A stretch of DNA of 54,128 nt from Xanthomonas cassavae CFBP 4642 (GCF_000454545.1 NZ_CM002139.1:4579626-4633753); one strand, 5' to 3'. Positions 9,101 through 17,624 are shown, numbered from the stretch's first letter. Numbers and translations: made by a program. The notes: generated by a model from the sequence alone, not told the origin.

Positions 9101-9399
9101 ATGCGATCCGGCGCGCCTGTTTGCTGCGCTTCCGTCCGATCATGATGACCACCGCCGCCGCCATGCTGGGCGCATTGCCGCTGGCGTTGGGTACCGGCAT
9201 CGGCTCGGAGCTGCGCCGCCCGCTCGGCATCGCGATCGTCGGCGGCCTGCTGCTGTCGCAGCTGGTGACGCTGTACACCACACCGGTGATCTATCTGTAC
9301 ATGGAACGCGCCGGCGAACGGCTACGCGCCTGGCGCGCGCGCCGCGCAGCGCGCCATGACGGCGCAACCCCGGGATCCACCTCGGAGCGATCGGCATGA
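6151..9399 (+). CDS. mdtB: RND efflux permease subunit (MdtB-like)
   Basis: A 1082-residue HAE1-type proton-driven drug/bile-salt exporter of the inner membrane. It starts VGFSTIFIRRPIATSLLM, the usual opening of MdtB/MdtC proteins. GTG at 6151 was chosen because it gives this N-terminus and has AAGGA about ten bases upstream; an in-frame ATG at 6070 would add 27 unconserved residues. Twelve membrane helices with two large periplasmic loops are evident. The proton-relay region GFVVDDAIVMIENIVR sits in the fourth helix region and the GIVKKNAIMMIDFA motif in the C-terminal half. The adaptor gene ends 94 bases upstream and the second permease follows after about 130 bases. Confidence 0.93.
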   Translation: MGFSTIFIRRPIATSLLMAGVLLLGILGYRQLPVSALPEIDAPSLVVTTQYPGANATTMASLVTTPLERQFGQISGLQMMTSDSSAGLSTIILQFSMDRDIDIASQDVQAAIRQATLPSSLPYQPVYNRVNPADAAILTLKLTSDSLPLREVNRYADAILAQRLSQVPGVGLVSIAGNVRPAVRIQVNPAQLSNMGLTMESLRSALTQTNVSAPKGSLNGKTQSYSIGTNDQLTDAAQYRETIISYSNGRPVRLADVAKVVDGVENDQLAAWADGKPAVLLEIRRQPGANIVQTVEQIRSILPQLQSVLPADVHLEVFSDRTETIRASVHEVKFTLVLTIALVVAVIFVFLRRLWATIIPSVAVPLSLAGTFGVMAFAGMSLDNLSLMALVVATGFVVDDAIVMIENIVRYIEQGKSGPEAAEIGAKQIGFTVFSLTVSLVAVFLPLLLMPGVTGRLFHEFAWVLSIAVVISMLVSLTLTPMMCAYLLKPDALPEGEDAHERAAAAGKTNLWTRTVGAYERSLDWVLAHQPLTLAVAIGAVALTVVLYMAIPKGLLPEQDTGLITGVVQADQNVAFPQMEQRTQAVAAALQKDPAVTGVAAFIGAGTMNPTINQGQLSIVLKTRGDRDGLDEVLPRLQKAVAGIPGVALFLKPVQDVTLDTRVAATEYQYSISDVDSNELATWAARMTEAMRKLPELADVDNNLANQGRALELSIDRDKASMLGVPMQTIDDTLYDAFGQRQISTIFTELNQYRVVLEVAPEFRSSTALMNQLAVASNGSGALTGTNATSFGQVTSSNSSTATGVGAQNTGIVVGAGSIIPLAALAEAKVTNTPLVVSHQQQLPAVTISFNLAPGHSLSQAVAAIEKAREALKIPTQVHAQFVGKAAEFTGSQTDIVWLLLASIVVIYIVLGVLYESYIHPLTIISTLPPAGVGALLALMMCGLSLSVDGIVGIVLLIGIVKKNAIMMIDFAIDARREGANAHDAIRRACLLRFRPIMMTTAAAMLGALPLALGTGIGSELRRPLGIAIVGGLLLSQLVTLYTTPVIYLYMERAGERLRAWRARRAARHDGATPGSTSERSA

Positions 9400-9492
9400 C
9401 GACTGCTGACGTCTTCGCTGATCGCTCTGCCTGCCCACGGCATCGCCTGCGCACACGCACGCGTGGAGGCCGCGCTGGCTGTTGCCTTTACC

Positions 9493-9520
9493 GATTCCCG
9501 ATTCCCGATTCCCGATTCCC
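9493..9520 (+). repeat. Four tandem copies of 7-bp GATTCCC in the mdtC leader
   Basis: Perfect head-to-tail heptamers at 9493, 9500, 9507 and 9514, ending 12 bases before the mdtC ATG and occupying the place of the ribosome site. On the minus (template) strand this reads as four GGG tracts with 4-base loops, a canonical G-quadruplex motif. It belongs to the same repeat family as 31407, 31925, 31993 and 45499. Confidence 0.95.
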
Positions 9521-9532
9521 GGCACCACAGCC

Positions 9533-12500
9533 ATGAACATCTCCGCGCCCTTCATCAAGCGCCCGATCGGCACATCGCTGCTGGCGATCGGTTTGTTCGT
9601 GATCGGAGTGATGTGCTACCTGCGGCTGGGCGTGGCGGCGTTGCCGAACATCCAGATCCCGGTGATCTTCGTGCACGCCACGCAGTCCGGTGCCGATGCC
9701 AGCACCATGGCCTCCACCGTCACCGCACCGCTGGAACGGCACCTGGGCCAATTGCCCGGGATCGACCACATGCGCTCCTCCAGTTCGGAGAGCAGCAGCA
9801 TGGTGTTCATGGTGTTTCAGAGCAATCGCAACATCGATTCGGCCGCGCAGGATGTGCAGACCGCCATCAACGCCTCGCAATCGGATCTGCCCTCCGGGCT
9901 CGGCACGCCGATGTACCAGAAGGCCAATCCGAACGACGACCCGGTGATCGCGATCGCGCTCACCTCGAACACGCAATCGGCCGATGAGCTCTACAACGTC
10001 GCCGACTCGCTGCTTGCACAACGCCTGCGCCAGATCACCGGCATCAGCTCGGTGGACATCGCCGGTGCCTCCACGCCGGCAGTGCGCGTGGACGTGGACC
10101 TGCGCGCGCTCAACGCGCTGGGGCTGACCCCGGACGATCTACGCAATGCAGTGGGCGCGGCCAACGTCACCTCGCCGACCGGTTTCGTGTCCGACGGCAA
10201 CACCACCATGGCCATCATCGCCAACGACTCGGTGGCCAAGGCCGCCGATTTCGCGCAACTGGCGATCTCCACCCAATCCAACGGACGCATCGTGCGGCTG
10301 GGCGATGTGGCTACCGTATACGACGGCCAGCAGGATGCGTATCAAGCCGCATGGTTCGACGGCAAACCGGCAGTGGTGATGTATGCCTTCACCCGCGCCG
10401 GCGCCAACATCGTGGAAACCGTGGACCAGGTGAAGGCGCAGATCCCCGAGCTGCGCGCCTATCTGCAGCCCGGCACCACGCTCACGCCCTACTTCGACCG
10501 CACGCCCACCATCCGCGCCTCGCTGCACGAGGTGCAGGCCACGCTGATGATCAGCCTGGCGATGGTGGTGCTGACCATGGCGCTGTTTTTGCGCCGGCTG
10601 GCGCCCACGCTCATTGCCGCCGTCACCGTGCCGCTGTCGCTGGCCGGCTCGGCGCTGGTGATGTATGTGCTGGGCTTCACCTTGAACAACCTCAGCCTGC
10701 TGGCGTTGGTCATTGCGATCGGGTTCGTGGTCGACGATGCGATCGTGGTGATCGAAAACGTCATGCGGCACCTGGACGAAGGCATACCGCGCCTGGAGGC
10801 GGCACTGACCGGTGCGCGCGAGATCGGCTTCACCATCGTCTCGATCACTGCCTCGCTGGTGGCGGTGTTCATCCCGATGCTGTTTGCCAGCGGCATGATG
10901 GGCGCGTTCTTCCGCGAGTTCACCGTGACCCTGGTGGCGGCGATCGTGGTGTCGATGCTGGTGTCGCTGACCCTGACGCCGGCGCTGTGCAGCCGCTTTC
11001 TGTCCGCGCACACCGAGCCGGAAAAACCTAGCCGTTTCGGCGCCTGGCTGGACCGCATGCACGAGCGCATGCTCGCGGTGTACACGGTGGCGCTGGATTT
11101 CTCGCTGCGGCACGCGCTGCTGCTGTCATTGACGCCGTTGCTGCTGATCGCCGCCACCATCTTCCTGGGCGGCGCGGTCAAGAAGGGCTCGTTCCCCGCG
11201 CAGGACACCGGCCTGATCTGGGGCCGCGCCAATTCCAGCGCCACGGTGTCGTTTGCCGACATGGTCAGCCGCCAGCGCCGCATCACCGACATGCTGATGG
11301 CCGACCCGGCGGTGAAGACCGTGGGCGCACGTCTTGGCTCCGGCCGGCAGGGGTCGAGCGCCTCGTTCAATATCGAACTGAAAAAACGCAGTGAGGGCCG
11401 CCGCGATACCACCGCGCAAGTGGTCGCGCGCCTGAGCGCCAAGGCCGACCGCTACCCGGATCTGGACCTGCGCCTGCGCGCGATCCAGGACCTGCCCAGC
11501 GACGGCGGCGGCGGCACCAGCCAGGGTGCGCAGTACCGCGTGTCGCTGCAGGGCAACGACCTGGCGCAGTTGCAGGAATGGCTGCCCAAGCTGCAAGCGG
11601 CGCTGAAGAAGAATCCGCGCCTGCGCGATGTCGGCACCGACGTGGATACCGCCGGCTTGCGCCAGAACATCGTGATCGACCGCGCCAAGGCCGCGCGCCT
11701 GGGCATCTCGGTCGGCGCCATCGATGGCGCGCTGTATGGCGCGTTCGGCCAGCGCTCCATCTCCACCATCTACTCCGATCTCAATCAGTACAGCGTGGTG
11801 GTCAACGCACTGCCGTCGCAGACTGCCACGCCCAAGGCGCTGGATCAGATCTTCGTACCCAACCGTGCCGGCCTGATGGTGCCGATCACCGCCGTCGCCA
11901 CCCAGGTGCCGGGCCTGGCGCCGCCGCAGATCATCCATGAAAACCAGTACACCACGATGGATCTGAGCTACAACCTGGCACCGGGCGTGAGCACCGGCGA
12001 AGCGGACCTGATCATCAAGTCCACCGTGGATGGCTTGCGGATGCCCGACGGCATCCGCCTCAGCGCCGACGACAGCTTCAACGTGCAGCTCAGCCCCAAC
12101 TCGATGGGCATCCTGTTGCTGGCGGCGGTGCTCACCGTCTACATCGTGCTGGGCATGCTCTACGAGAGCCTGATCCACCCGGTGACCATCCTGTCCACGC
12201 TGCCGGCCGCCGGTGTCGGCGCGCTGCTGGCGTTGTTCATCACCAATACCGAGCTGTCGGTGATCTCGATGATTGCGCTGGTGCTGCTGATCGGCATCGT
12301 CAAGAAGAACGCCATCATGATGATCGACTTTGCGCTGGTGGCGCAGCGCGTGCACGGCATGGATGCGCGGGCGGCCGCACGCGAGGCCTCGATCGTGCGC
12401 TTCCGCCCGATCATGATGACCACGATGGTGGCGATCCTGGCAGCGGTGCCGCTGGCGGTGGGCCTGGGCGAAGGCTCGGAACTGCGTCGCCCGCTCGGCA

Positions 12501-12673
12501 TCGCAATGATCGGCGGCCTGGTGTTCTCGCAGAGCCTGACCCTGCTCAGCACCCCGGCGCTATATGTGATCTTCTCGTGCCTGAGCGAACGCTGGAAGGC
12601 GCGTCGCGCCCGCAAGCGCACACAGCGGGCCGAACGCGCTGCAGCGCGTCGTCCGGCAGCACCAGCGCACTGA
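9533..12673 (+). CDS. mdtC: RND efflux permease subunit (MdtC-like)
   Basis: A 1046-residue HAE1 permease, second of the pair in this operon. It opens MNISAPFIKRPIGTSLLAIG and shows the same helix IV proton-relay block (GFVVDDAIVVIENVMRHLDEG) and C-terminal GIVKKNAIMMIDFALVA as its partner. By the E. coli MdtBC model the two would form a mixed trimer served by the upstream adaptor; that is inference. ATG 9533 is chosen over in-frame codons inside the heptamer repeat because the repeat-encoded residues are low-complexity and unconserved. No outer-membrane channel gene follows, so a TolC-type protein encoded elsewhere must complete the pump. Confidence 0.93.
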   Translation: MNISAPFIKRPIGTSLLAIGLFVIGVMCYLRLGVAALPNIQIPVIFVHATQSGADASTMASTVTAPLERHLGQLPGIDHMRSSSSESSSMVFMVFQSNRNIDSAAQDVQTAINASQSDLPSGLGTPMYQKANPNDDPVIAIALTSNTQSADELYNVADSLLAQRLRQITGISSVDIAGASTPAVRVDVDLRALNALGLTPDDLRNAVGAANVTSPTGFVSDGNTTMAIIANDSVAKAADFAQLAISTQSNGRIVRLGDVATVYDGQQDAYQAAWFDGKPAVVMYAFTRAGANIVETVDQVKAQIPELRAYLQPGTTLTPYFDRTPTIRASLHEVQATLMISLAMVVLTMALFLRRLAPTLIAAVTVPLSLAGSALVMYVLGFTLNNLSLLALVIAIGFVVDDAIVVIENVMRHLDEGIPRLEAALTGAREIGFTIVSITASLVAVFIPMLFASGMMGAFFREFTVTLVAAIVVSMLVSLTLTPALCSRFLSAHTEPEKPSRFGAWLDRMHERMLAVYTVALDFSLRHALLLSLTPLLLIAATIFLGGAVKKGSFPAQDTGLIWGRANSSATVSFADMVSRQRRITDMLMADPAVKTVGARLGSGRQGSSASFNIELKKRSEGRRDTTAQVVARLSAKADRYPDLDLRLRAIQDLPSDGGGGTSQGAQYRVSLQGNDLAQLQEWLPKLQAALKKNPRLRDVGTDVDTAGLRQNIVIDRAKAARLGISVGAIDGALYGAFGQRSISTIYSDLNQYSVVVNALPSQTATPKALDQIFVPNRAGLMVPITAVATQVPGLAPPQIIHENQYTTMDLSYNLAPGVSTGEADLIIKSTVDGLRMPDGIRLSADDSFNVQLSPNSMGILLLAAVLTVYIVLGMLYESLIHPVTILSTLPAAGVGALLALFITNTELSVISMIALVLLIGIVKKNAIMMIDFALVAQRVHGMDARAAAREASIVRFRPIMMTTMVAILAAVPLAVGLGEGSELRRPLGIAMIGGLVFSQSLTLLSTPALYVIFSCLSERWKARRARKRTQRAERAAARRPAAPAH

Positions 12674-13079
12674 AGGTACGCAACGACCGACCGCCGGGCC
12701 CGGCGTTGCGGTCTTCGTTGCACACCGGTAACGGCAGCGCAGACGCACCCGTCTGCGTTGCGCGCGTGGCTTGGTGCGACGACGCTTCGGCAATCAAGCG
12801 AGCACATGCGCAGCGGCATTGCGCCCACGCGTCGCTATCACCCCAGCGCCCGGCACGGCCGATGCGCCGTCGGCGTTCAAGCGATCGCGACTACTGCATG
12901 CCGCCGCGCTGAGAGATAGGCTGCGCTGGCTGCGGTGCGTGCCTGCCAGGGCGATGACCGCATCGATCTCCACCTGCAACCGGACCCGATGGCCGACGAC
13001 ACCGGCCTCGCCTTGGCTGGATGGGCCCGCACGCAGGATTCCGCGCCATGTCGCCCACTTGCCTGCCGAGGACCGCCCG
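12674..13079. other. Gap after efflux operon
   Basis: An imperfect inverted repeat at about 12680-12721 (GCAACGA ... TCGTTGC-type arms around a GC core) could end the mdt transcript, though no T-run follows. Beyond that I see no gene with family resemblance. An in-frame upstream extension of the next gene exists but is compositionally unlike protein. Confidence 0.45.
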
Positions 13080-13508
13080 ATGCACATCACGCCCTACCTC
13101 AATTTCGAAGGCACCTGCCGCGCGGCGTTTGCGCACTACCAGCACGTGCTGGGCGGCGAGCAGAGGCTGATGACCTACGCGCAGATACCGCCGGAACCCG
13201 ACGCTGAAGGCGCGACCGACGCTTCTGCAGCGGACCTGGTCATGCACGTGACCCTGGCGGGAACGAACGGCCCGCTGTTGATGGGCTCGGACCTGGCACC
13301 GGGGAAACAGCTGCAGCGCACGAACGCGATATCGGTGGCACTCAATTTCGACGACAACCTCGAGGCCGAACGCGTGTACGCGGCATTGGCCGATGGCGGT
13401 CAGGTCCAGATGCCAATCGCCGAGACCTTCTGGGCGGAGCGTTTCGGCGTGTGTACCGACCGCTTCGGCGTCCAGTGGCTGGTCAACGGCCGTTACCGCA
13501 GCCCCTGA
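13080..13508 (+). CDS. VOC-superfamily protein, PhnB-like
   Basis: A 142-residue single-domain vicinal-oxygen-chelate (glyoxalase fold) protein. It opens MHITPYLNFEGTCRAAFAHYQHVLGGE, typical of PhnB/YjdN-like proteins, and ends with the usual FGVCTDRFGVQWLVNG strand. Such proteins form dimers built from paired beta-alpha-beta-beta-beta modules and are mostly of unknown substrate; only some keep metal ligands. It precedes another VOC gene by 25 bases, so the two are probably co-transcribed. ATG 13080 is the start that gives the conserved N-terminus. Confidence 0.85.
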   Translation: MHITPYLNFEGTCRAAFAHYQHVLGGEQRLMTYAQIPPEPDAEGATDASAADLVMHVTLAGTNGPLLMGSDLAPGKQLQRTNAISVALNFDDNLEAERVYAALADGGQVQMPIAETFWAERFGVCTDRFGVQWLVNGRYRSP

Positions 13509-13533
13509 TCGCCACGCCACAGGAGATCGCCGC

Positions 13534-14085
13534 ATGGTCACGCAAATCTTCGTCAACCTGCCAGTCGAGTCGCTGCCGCGCTCGGTCGGCTTCTTCACCG
13601 CCATGGGGTTCGCATTCGATCCCGTCTACACCAACGAGAACGCCACCTGCCTGATCCTGGGCGAGAACATCTTCGCGATGTTGCTGGTCAAACCGTTCTT
13701 CCAGAGCTCCACCCACAAGGCCATCTGCGAGACGGCCAATGCCGCCGAAATCATCACCGCCCTGGCGGTTGGCAGCCGCGACGAGGTGGATGCGCTGGTG
13801 AACAAGGCGCATGCGGCCGGTGGCCAGGTAAGCGGCGACGCGAAGGACTACGGCTTCATGTACCAGCGCGACTTTACCGACCCGGACGGCCACCTGTGGG
13901 AGGTCTTCCACAGCAGCGGCGCCCGGCTGACGCGTCGGGCGGCTTGGTTGTGGCGGCGTGCCGCGCGTTACGTCAACAAGCCCTGCAGGGAGTCGCGCTC
14001 CAGTTGCGCATACAGCGCGAATTCGTCGTGTACCTGCGCACCCAGCGCCTGCTCGAAACTGCGCTGGCTCGCGTGTGCGGCATAA
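13534..14085 (+). CDS. VOC-superfamily protein with abnormal C-terminal extension
   Basis: Residues 1-129 are a typical glyoxalase/bleomycin-resistance-like domain (MVTQIFVNLPVESLPRSVGFF ... YGFMYQRDFTDPDGHLWEVFH). Family members usually end a few residues after this last strand. Here the frame continues for about 50 more residues rich in Arg, Ala, Cys and Ser, overlapping the 3' end of the convergent hglS gene by 118 bases. In the +1 frame a TGA occurs at 13928-13930, which would give a normal length of about 131 residues. The extension is therefore best read as a frameshift near 13915-13927 that lost the native stop. The core domain may still fold. AGGAG is at 13521-13525, eight bases before ATG. 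Confidence 0.75.
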   Translation: MVTQIFVNLPVESLPRSVGFFTAMGFAFDPVYTNENATCLILGENIFAMLLVKPFFQSSTHKAICETANAAEIITALAVGSRDEVDALVNKAHAAGGQVSGDAKDYGFMYQRDFTDPDGHLWEVFHSSGARLTRRAAWLWRRAARYVNKPCRESRSSCAYSANSSCTCAPSACSKLRWLACAA

Positions 14086-15335
14086 GCGCGCTGCTCGGCG
14101 CCGCCCAGATTGGACTGGAAGATGCCGGCCGCGCTGACCGGCAGGAAATCTTCGTAGACGATTGGGTCGGCGCTGACCAGGCCGAGTGCGATGGCGGTTT
14201 CGGCCGGCATGGCAGCCACCTGCGCCGGATCGGTGCGGCCGGCCTCGGTGAGCGCATAGCGGAAATAGCCCAGGCCTTCCTGACGCAGCAATGCCTCCTC
14301 ATCGGGGAAGGCCACGAAGGCAGTCTGCAGGCGCGTGGCGTAATCGGCACCTGTGCTGCCGGCACCGTCGGCATCGCGTGCCTGCGCCAGCAATGCGTCG
14401 TACAGCGCGCGGCCCTTGGGCGTCAGCGCAAGCCCGCGCTGTTCGATCTCGCCAAAGCGCGCGGTATGCGTGCCGTGCTCCGGCTGCCCGCCATCGCCGA
14501 CGAACCGCACGGGTTCCTCCAGCGCCTTGAAACTGGTCTGGCGCAGCAGGATCGGCACCCGCCGCCGCGGCGGCCCTTCGATCACCGCCTTGGCATCGAT
14601 GCCGGCCTGCTGCATCTGCGCCTGCGCCGCATCGATATCCAGCGTGCGCGGGGTCAGGTGGTTGATGTGCGGGCCGTGGAAACTGACTACATCGGCGATC
14701 AGCTTGTGCGCATCGCTCAACGCGCGGTAGGTCGGCAACGACACCGTCGCATCGCCGTGCCAGCGGAAGGTTTCCAGCGCTTCGGCCACGAACTGCTGCA
14801 CCTGGGTCGCATCCAGCCCGCCTGCGCGTTCGCACTGCTCGATCAACTGCAGCGCACCAGCGGTGAAGATCTGCCGCTGCTGCAGGATCTGCGCGGCCTG
14901 TTGGCGCAGGGCGGCATCTTCGATCAGCTCCAGCCGCAGCAGCGAGGTGAACACACGGAACGGATTGGCCGACAGCGCGGCCTCGTCGATCGGCCGGAAC
15001 GCCGTGGAGTGCACCGGCACGCCAGCCACCGACAGGTCGTAATAGCCCACCGGATGCATGCCCATCACCGCAAACAACCGCCGCAAGGTCGCCAGTTCTT
15101 CCGCGGTGCCGACCCGGATCGCGCCATGCCGCTCCAGATCCAGCCGTGCGCGCTCGTCGTTGCGCTGCAGCCGCTGCGCCAGCGCCGGATCGGCCTGCAG
15201 CGTCTGCGCATTGACCTGCGCCACCAGCGCCATCAGGTCGCCGTACAACGGCACCTCGGCGCGGTACATGTCCGACATCGCCTGCGCGAACAGGCTGCGG
15301 ATGTGATCGGGAGAGACAAACACGGTATCGCGCAT
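13968..15335 (-). CDS. hglS: 2-oxoadipate dioxygenase/decarboxylase (HglS/YdcJ, DUF1338)
   Basis: A 455-residue Fe(II) enzyme of the DUF1338 family. Characterised HglS converts 2-oxoadipate to 2-hydroxyglutarate in D-lysine/pipecolate catabolism. Family landmarks are visible: HPVGYYDLS near 95-103, TFRWHG, a FHGPHINHLTPRTLD block with His ligands, and FGEIEQRG with the likely Glu ligand. Length matches the family. ATG 15335 gives the start MRDTVFVSPDHIRSLFAQAMS; no strong Shine-Dalgarno is seen. No other lysine-degradation gene is nearby. Its 3' end is overlapped on the other strand by the extended VOC reading frame. Confidence 0.88.
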   Translation of the reverse strand: MRDTVFVSPDHIRSLFAQAMSDMYRAEVPLYGDLMALVAQVNAQTLQADPALAQRLQRNDERARLDLERHGAIRVGTAEELATLRRLFAVMGMHPVGYYDLSVAGVPVHSTAFRPIDEAALSANPFRVFTSLLRLELIEDAALRQQAAQILQQRQIFTAGALQLIEQCERAGGLDATQVQQFVAEALETFRWHGDATVSLPTYRALSDAHKLIADVVSFHGPHINHLTPRTLDIDAAQAQMQQAGIDAKAVIEGPPRRRVPILLRQTSFKALEEPVRFVGDGGQPEHGTHTARFGEIEQRGLALTPKGRALYDALLAQARDADGAGSTGADYATRLQTAFVAFPDEEALLRQEGLGYFRYALTEAGRTDPAQVAAMPAETAIALGLVSADPIVYEDFLPVSAAGIFQSNLGGAEQRAYAAHASQRSFEQALGAQVHDEFALYAQLERDSLQGLLT

Positions 15336-15481
15336 GGACGGGTCTTGGCAGGAGCCGGCTGATGCCGGCGTGACCTGCATTCTCGCCGACCGCGCCCTGC
15401 GGCGACCAGCTGCACGGCAGCATTGCCACGACGTGTTGGCGCGCATACAGCCGGCGCGCGCACGCTGCGCACCCTGCGCTG

Positions 15482-16081
15482 CTACAGCCCCGCCTGCACC
15501 GCCGCCTCGGCCGCCTCGCTGGCATCGCGCGCGGCTTCCAGCCGCTGCGCGTGGTCGCCGAGTTGGCGGCGCAGCAGCGCGTCCAGGGTGATCGGGCGTT
15601 CCCAGCGGTCGTAGCTGGCGACGATGGCGTGCCGCAGCGCGCGCATGTGCGCAGTGTCCGGCGTCACCGACAGCCGCGTGACCACGCCCTCCCAACCGTC
15701 ATGGTGATCGCGGCTGTAGGCGCGCACGCTCTCGCGGCACGACAGCTGCACGGTCTGCGCCCAGAAACAGGCGAAATAGATATCGCCGGCGTGCCAGCCA
15801 TGCACCTGTAGTAGCGCACGCACGTAGCCGCGCGGGGTGCTGGTATAGCGCGCCACCTCGTCGATGAAGCTGTCCGGATAGCGCTGCGCGTAGCTGCCCA
15901 TGTCGGCCAGGTGCTGGTCCACCCACGCATCGCCGGTACCGGGCATCGCCGCCGGCGCGCTTTCCTGCGTGCCGGCCGCAGCGGCGGATGCCGGCGCGTT
16001 CTGGGCAGCCGTCAGCACCGGAACCAGCAAGGCCATCAGCACGGGGAGCAATCGCAATCGGGGGGGACACGGAACAGGCAT
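15482..16081 (-). CDS. Conserved hypothetical exported protein
   Basis: A 199-residue protein with a signal peptide (about residues 1-26, hydrophobic LLPVLMALLVPVLTAAQ). The mature part has an Ala-rich linker and a well-structured core (WVDQHLADMGSYAQRYPDSFIDEVARYTSTPRGYVRALLQVHGWHAG region, written here only as a position guide to residues 49-95). Two Cys residues near 101 and 113 could pair in the periplasm. I do not recognise a named family; aromatic and acidic residues are frequent, and no catalytic motif is evident. It lies 146 bases upstream of hglS on the same strand and may share a transcript with it. Confidence 0.75.
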   Translation of the reverse strand: MPVPCPPRLRLLPVLMALLVPVLTAAQNAPASAAAAGTQESAPAAMPGTGDAWVDQHLADMGSYAQRYPDSFIDEVARYTSTPRGYVRALLQVHGWHAGDIYFACFWAQTVQLSCRESVRAYSRDHHDGWEGVVTRLSVTPDTAHMRALRHAIVASYDRWERPITLDALLRRQLGDHAQRLEAARDASEAAEAAVQAGL

Positions 16082-16214
16082 GCGGCCGATGATGCCGCAT
16101 GCCTGCGCCGGTGTCAGGTCTCGTCGATAATGGCAGGTATCACGTCGTCCGTAGCGCCATCTCGGTCGCCACCATCGGCTGCGCCCGTCGACCGGCACCC
16201 GCCGGCCGCGGGAT

Positions 16215-16973
16215 CTAGCTTGGCGCGTGCTGCCGGGCCAGTGCATCCAGGGCCTGCACGGCGGCCGGCCAACTTGCGGCATCGGGCACCTCGCGCATGC
16301 GCGGCTCGTCGGCGGCCACGCCGTGTTCCTGCTCATGCGCCCAGGTCACCGCATATGGCGTGTAGATGCCCCAGCCACCGATCGCCAACACCGGCTCCAC
16401 ATCCGAGCGCAGCGAGTTGCCGATCATGACGAACCGCTGCGCCGGCAGGTTAAATTCAGCGAGTACCCGCGCATAGGTCTTGGGATCCTTCTCGGACACC
16501 ACTTGGACGCGCGCAAACAGGTCGGACAGGCCGGACTGTTCGATCTTCTGCTCCTGATGGAACAGGTCGCCCTTGGTGATCAGCACCACTTCGTAGTCGG
16601 CAGCGATGGCGCCGACCGCCTCACGCACGCCTGCAATCACCTCGACGGGGTGCTGCAAGGTGACGCGGCCGATCTCGACGATGCGCTGGATATCGCGCGC
16701 GTCGATGCGCGTGTCGGTCAGTTCGATGGCCGTCTCGATCATCGACAGCGTCATGCCCTTGGCGCCATAGCCGAACACCTTGAGATTGCGCCGCTCCACC
16801 GCCAGCAGGTGCTGCTGCATGCGGCTATCGCCCAGGTCGAGATAGCGGGCCAGAATCGCTTCGAAATCCCCTTCGGCCCGGCGGTAGTAGTCCTCGCTTT
16901 TCCAGAGGGTATCGTCGCCGTCGAAGCCGACCAGTTGGATCGCCTGGCCGTCGCGCTGTGCAAGAGAGGTCAT
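16215..16973 (-). CDS. HAD-superfamily hydrolase
   Basis: A 252-residue cytoplasmic phosphatase-type protein. Motif I is GFDGDDTLW near residues 14-22, with the nucleophilic Asp and the +2 Asp. Motif II is the ITKGD threonine region near 120, and motif IV is GNSLRSDVEPV near 190-200. A helical cap lies between motifs I and II. Subfamily resemblance is to YjjG/GS1-like nucleotidases, but substrate cannot be assigned. Start at ATG 16973 just before the conserved N-terminus. The EF-hand gene lies 16 bases upstream on the same strand, so the two are probably co-transcribed. Confidence 0.87.
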   Translation of the reverse strand: MTSLAQRDGQAIQLVGFDGDDTLWKSEDYYRRAEGDFEAILARYLDLGDSRMQQHLLAVERRNLKVFGYGAKGMTLSMIETAIELTDTRIDARDIQRIVEIGRVTLQHPVEVIAGVREAVGAIAADYEVVLITKGDLFHQEQKIEQSGLSDLFARVQVVSEKDPKTYARVLAEFNLPAQRFVMIGNSLRSDVEPVLAIGGWGIYTPYAVTWAHEQEHGVAADEPRMREVPDAASWPAAVQALDALARQHAPS

Positions 16974-16989
16974 CAGCAGCGCACCACAC

Positions 16990-17427
16990 TCAGTCGCCTG
17001 CCGCGTCGCCTGGCCCGGGCTGATAACTGGCGAATTCGTCGCGCGACAGCCAGCCATCTCCGTTGGCATCGAAACTGGCGAAGTTCTCGCGCAGGATCGG
17101 ATCCACATTGGCCTCGGCTGGGGTCAGCGAGCTGTCGGCGTCGGTGTCCAGCGTGCGAAAGCTGCGCGGTGCCAGGGTGCCCGCCGTCGGCGCAACCGCA
17201 GCCTCGGCTCCGCCCTTGGCACCCGAGGGGCCAGCCGGTTCGGCGGGCAACAGCGGCGTGGTCGCCGCAGGCGGCGGCTCAACCGGCAAGGGCGACATCG
17301 CCGGGTTGACGGCGCCGGGCGGCGCCGCTGGTGCGGACGGCTGCGTGGCCCGCGGCAACTCCGGCGGCGCAGCGAATGCGATCAACGGAATCCACAAACC
17401 GGCGAACACGGGAATGCGTAGCGACAT
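16990..17427 (-). CDS. Exported EF-hand protein
   Basis: A 145-residue protein with a signal peptide (hydrophobic up to about AFA at residue 19), a long Pro/Ala-rich linker (20-90) and two canonical EF-hand loops. The first loop is DTDADSSLTPAE and the second DANGDGWLSRDE; both have acidic ligands at positions 1, 3, 5 and 12. It probably binds Ca2+ in the periplasm or outside the cell. ATG 17427 is used; a GTG two codons upstream is equally possible and neither has a strong ribosome site. It is the first of two EF-hand genes in tandem here, separated by a terminator. Confidence 0.82.
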   Translation of the reverse strand: MSLRIPVFAGLWIPLIAFAAPPELPRATQPSAPAAPPGAVNPAMSPLPVEPPPAATTPLLPAEPAGPSGAKGGAEAAVAPTAGTLAPRSFRTLDTDADSSLTPAEANVDPILRENFASFDANGDGWLSRDEFASYQPGPGDAAGD

Positions 17428-17473
17428 GGACACCGGCCGGAGTGGGATTGCCCAACCGTAGCGCGGTAGGCGT

Positions 17474-17509
17474 AAAGAAAACGGGAGCGACCCTGGCAGA
17501 TCGCTCCCG
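17474..17509 (-). terminator. Rho-independent terminator after the second EF-hand gene
   Basis: Perfect 9-bp stem CGGGAGCGA/TCGCTCCCG at 17482-17490 and 17501-17509. Read on the minus strand it is followed by TTTTCTTT (17474-17481). It follows the gene ending at 17625 and precedes the gene starting at 17427, so the two EF-hand genes have separate transcripts. Confidence 0.85.
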
Positions 17510-17624
17510 TGCATCCATCCTGATCTACGCGATAAATCGTGCGCTTTAGCGCCACACGTGGCATCTAACTAACTTGCACCACCGTCATCGAGCCAACGAT
17601 GGGACTACCGATCAACGCCTGGGC

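Noticed and set aside
12771..13079. N-terminal extension of the PhnB-like gene
   Set aside because: The extension is Arg/Pro-rich and unconserved in appearance; ATG 13080 gives the standard family start.
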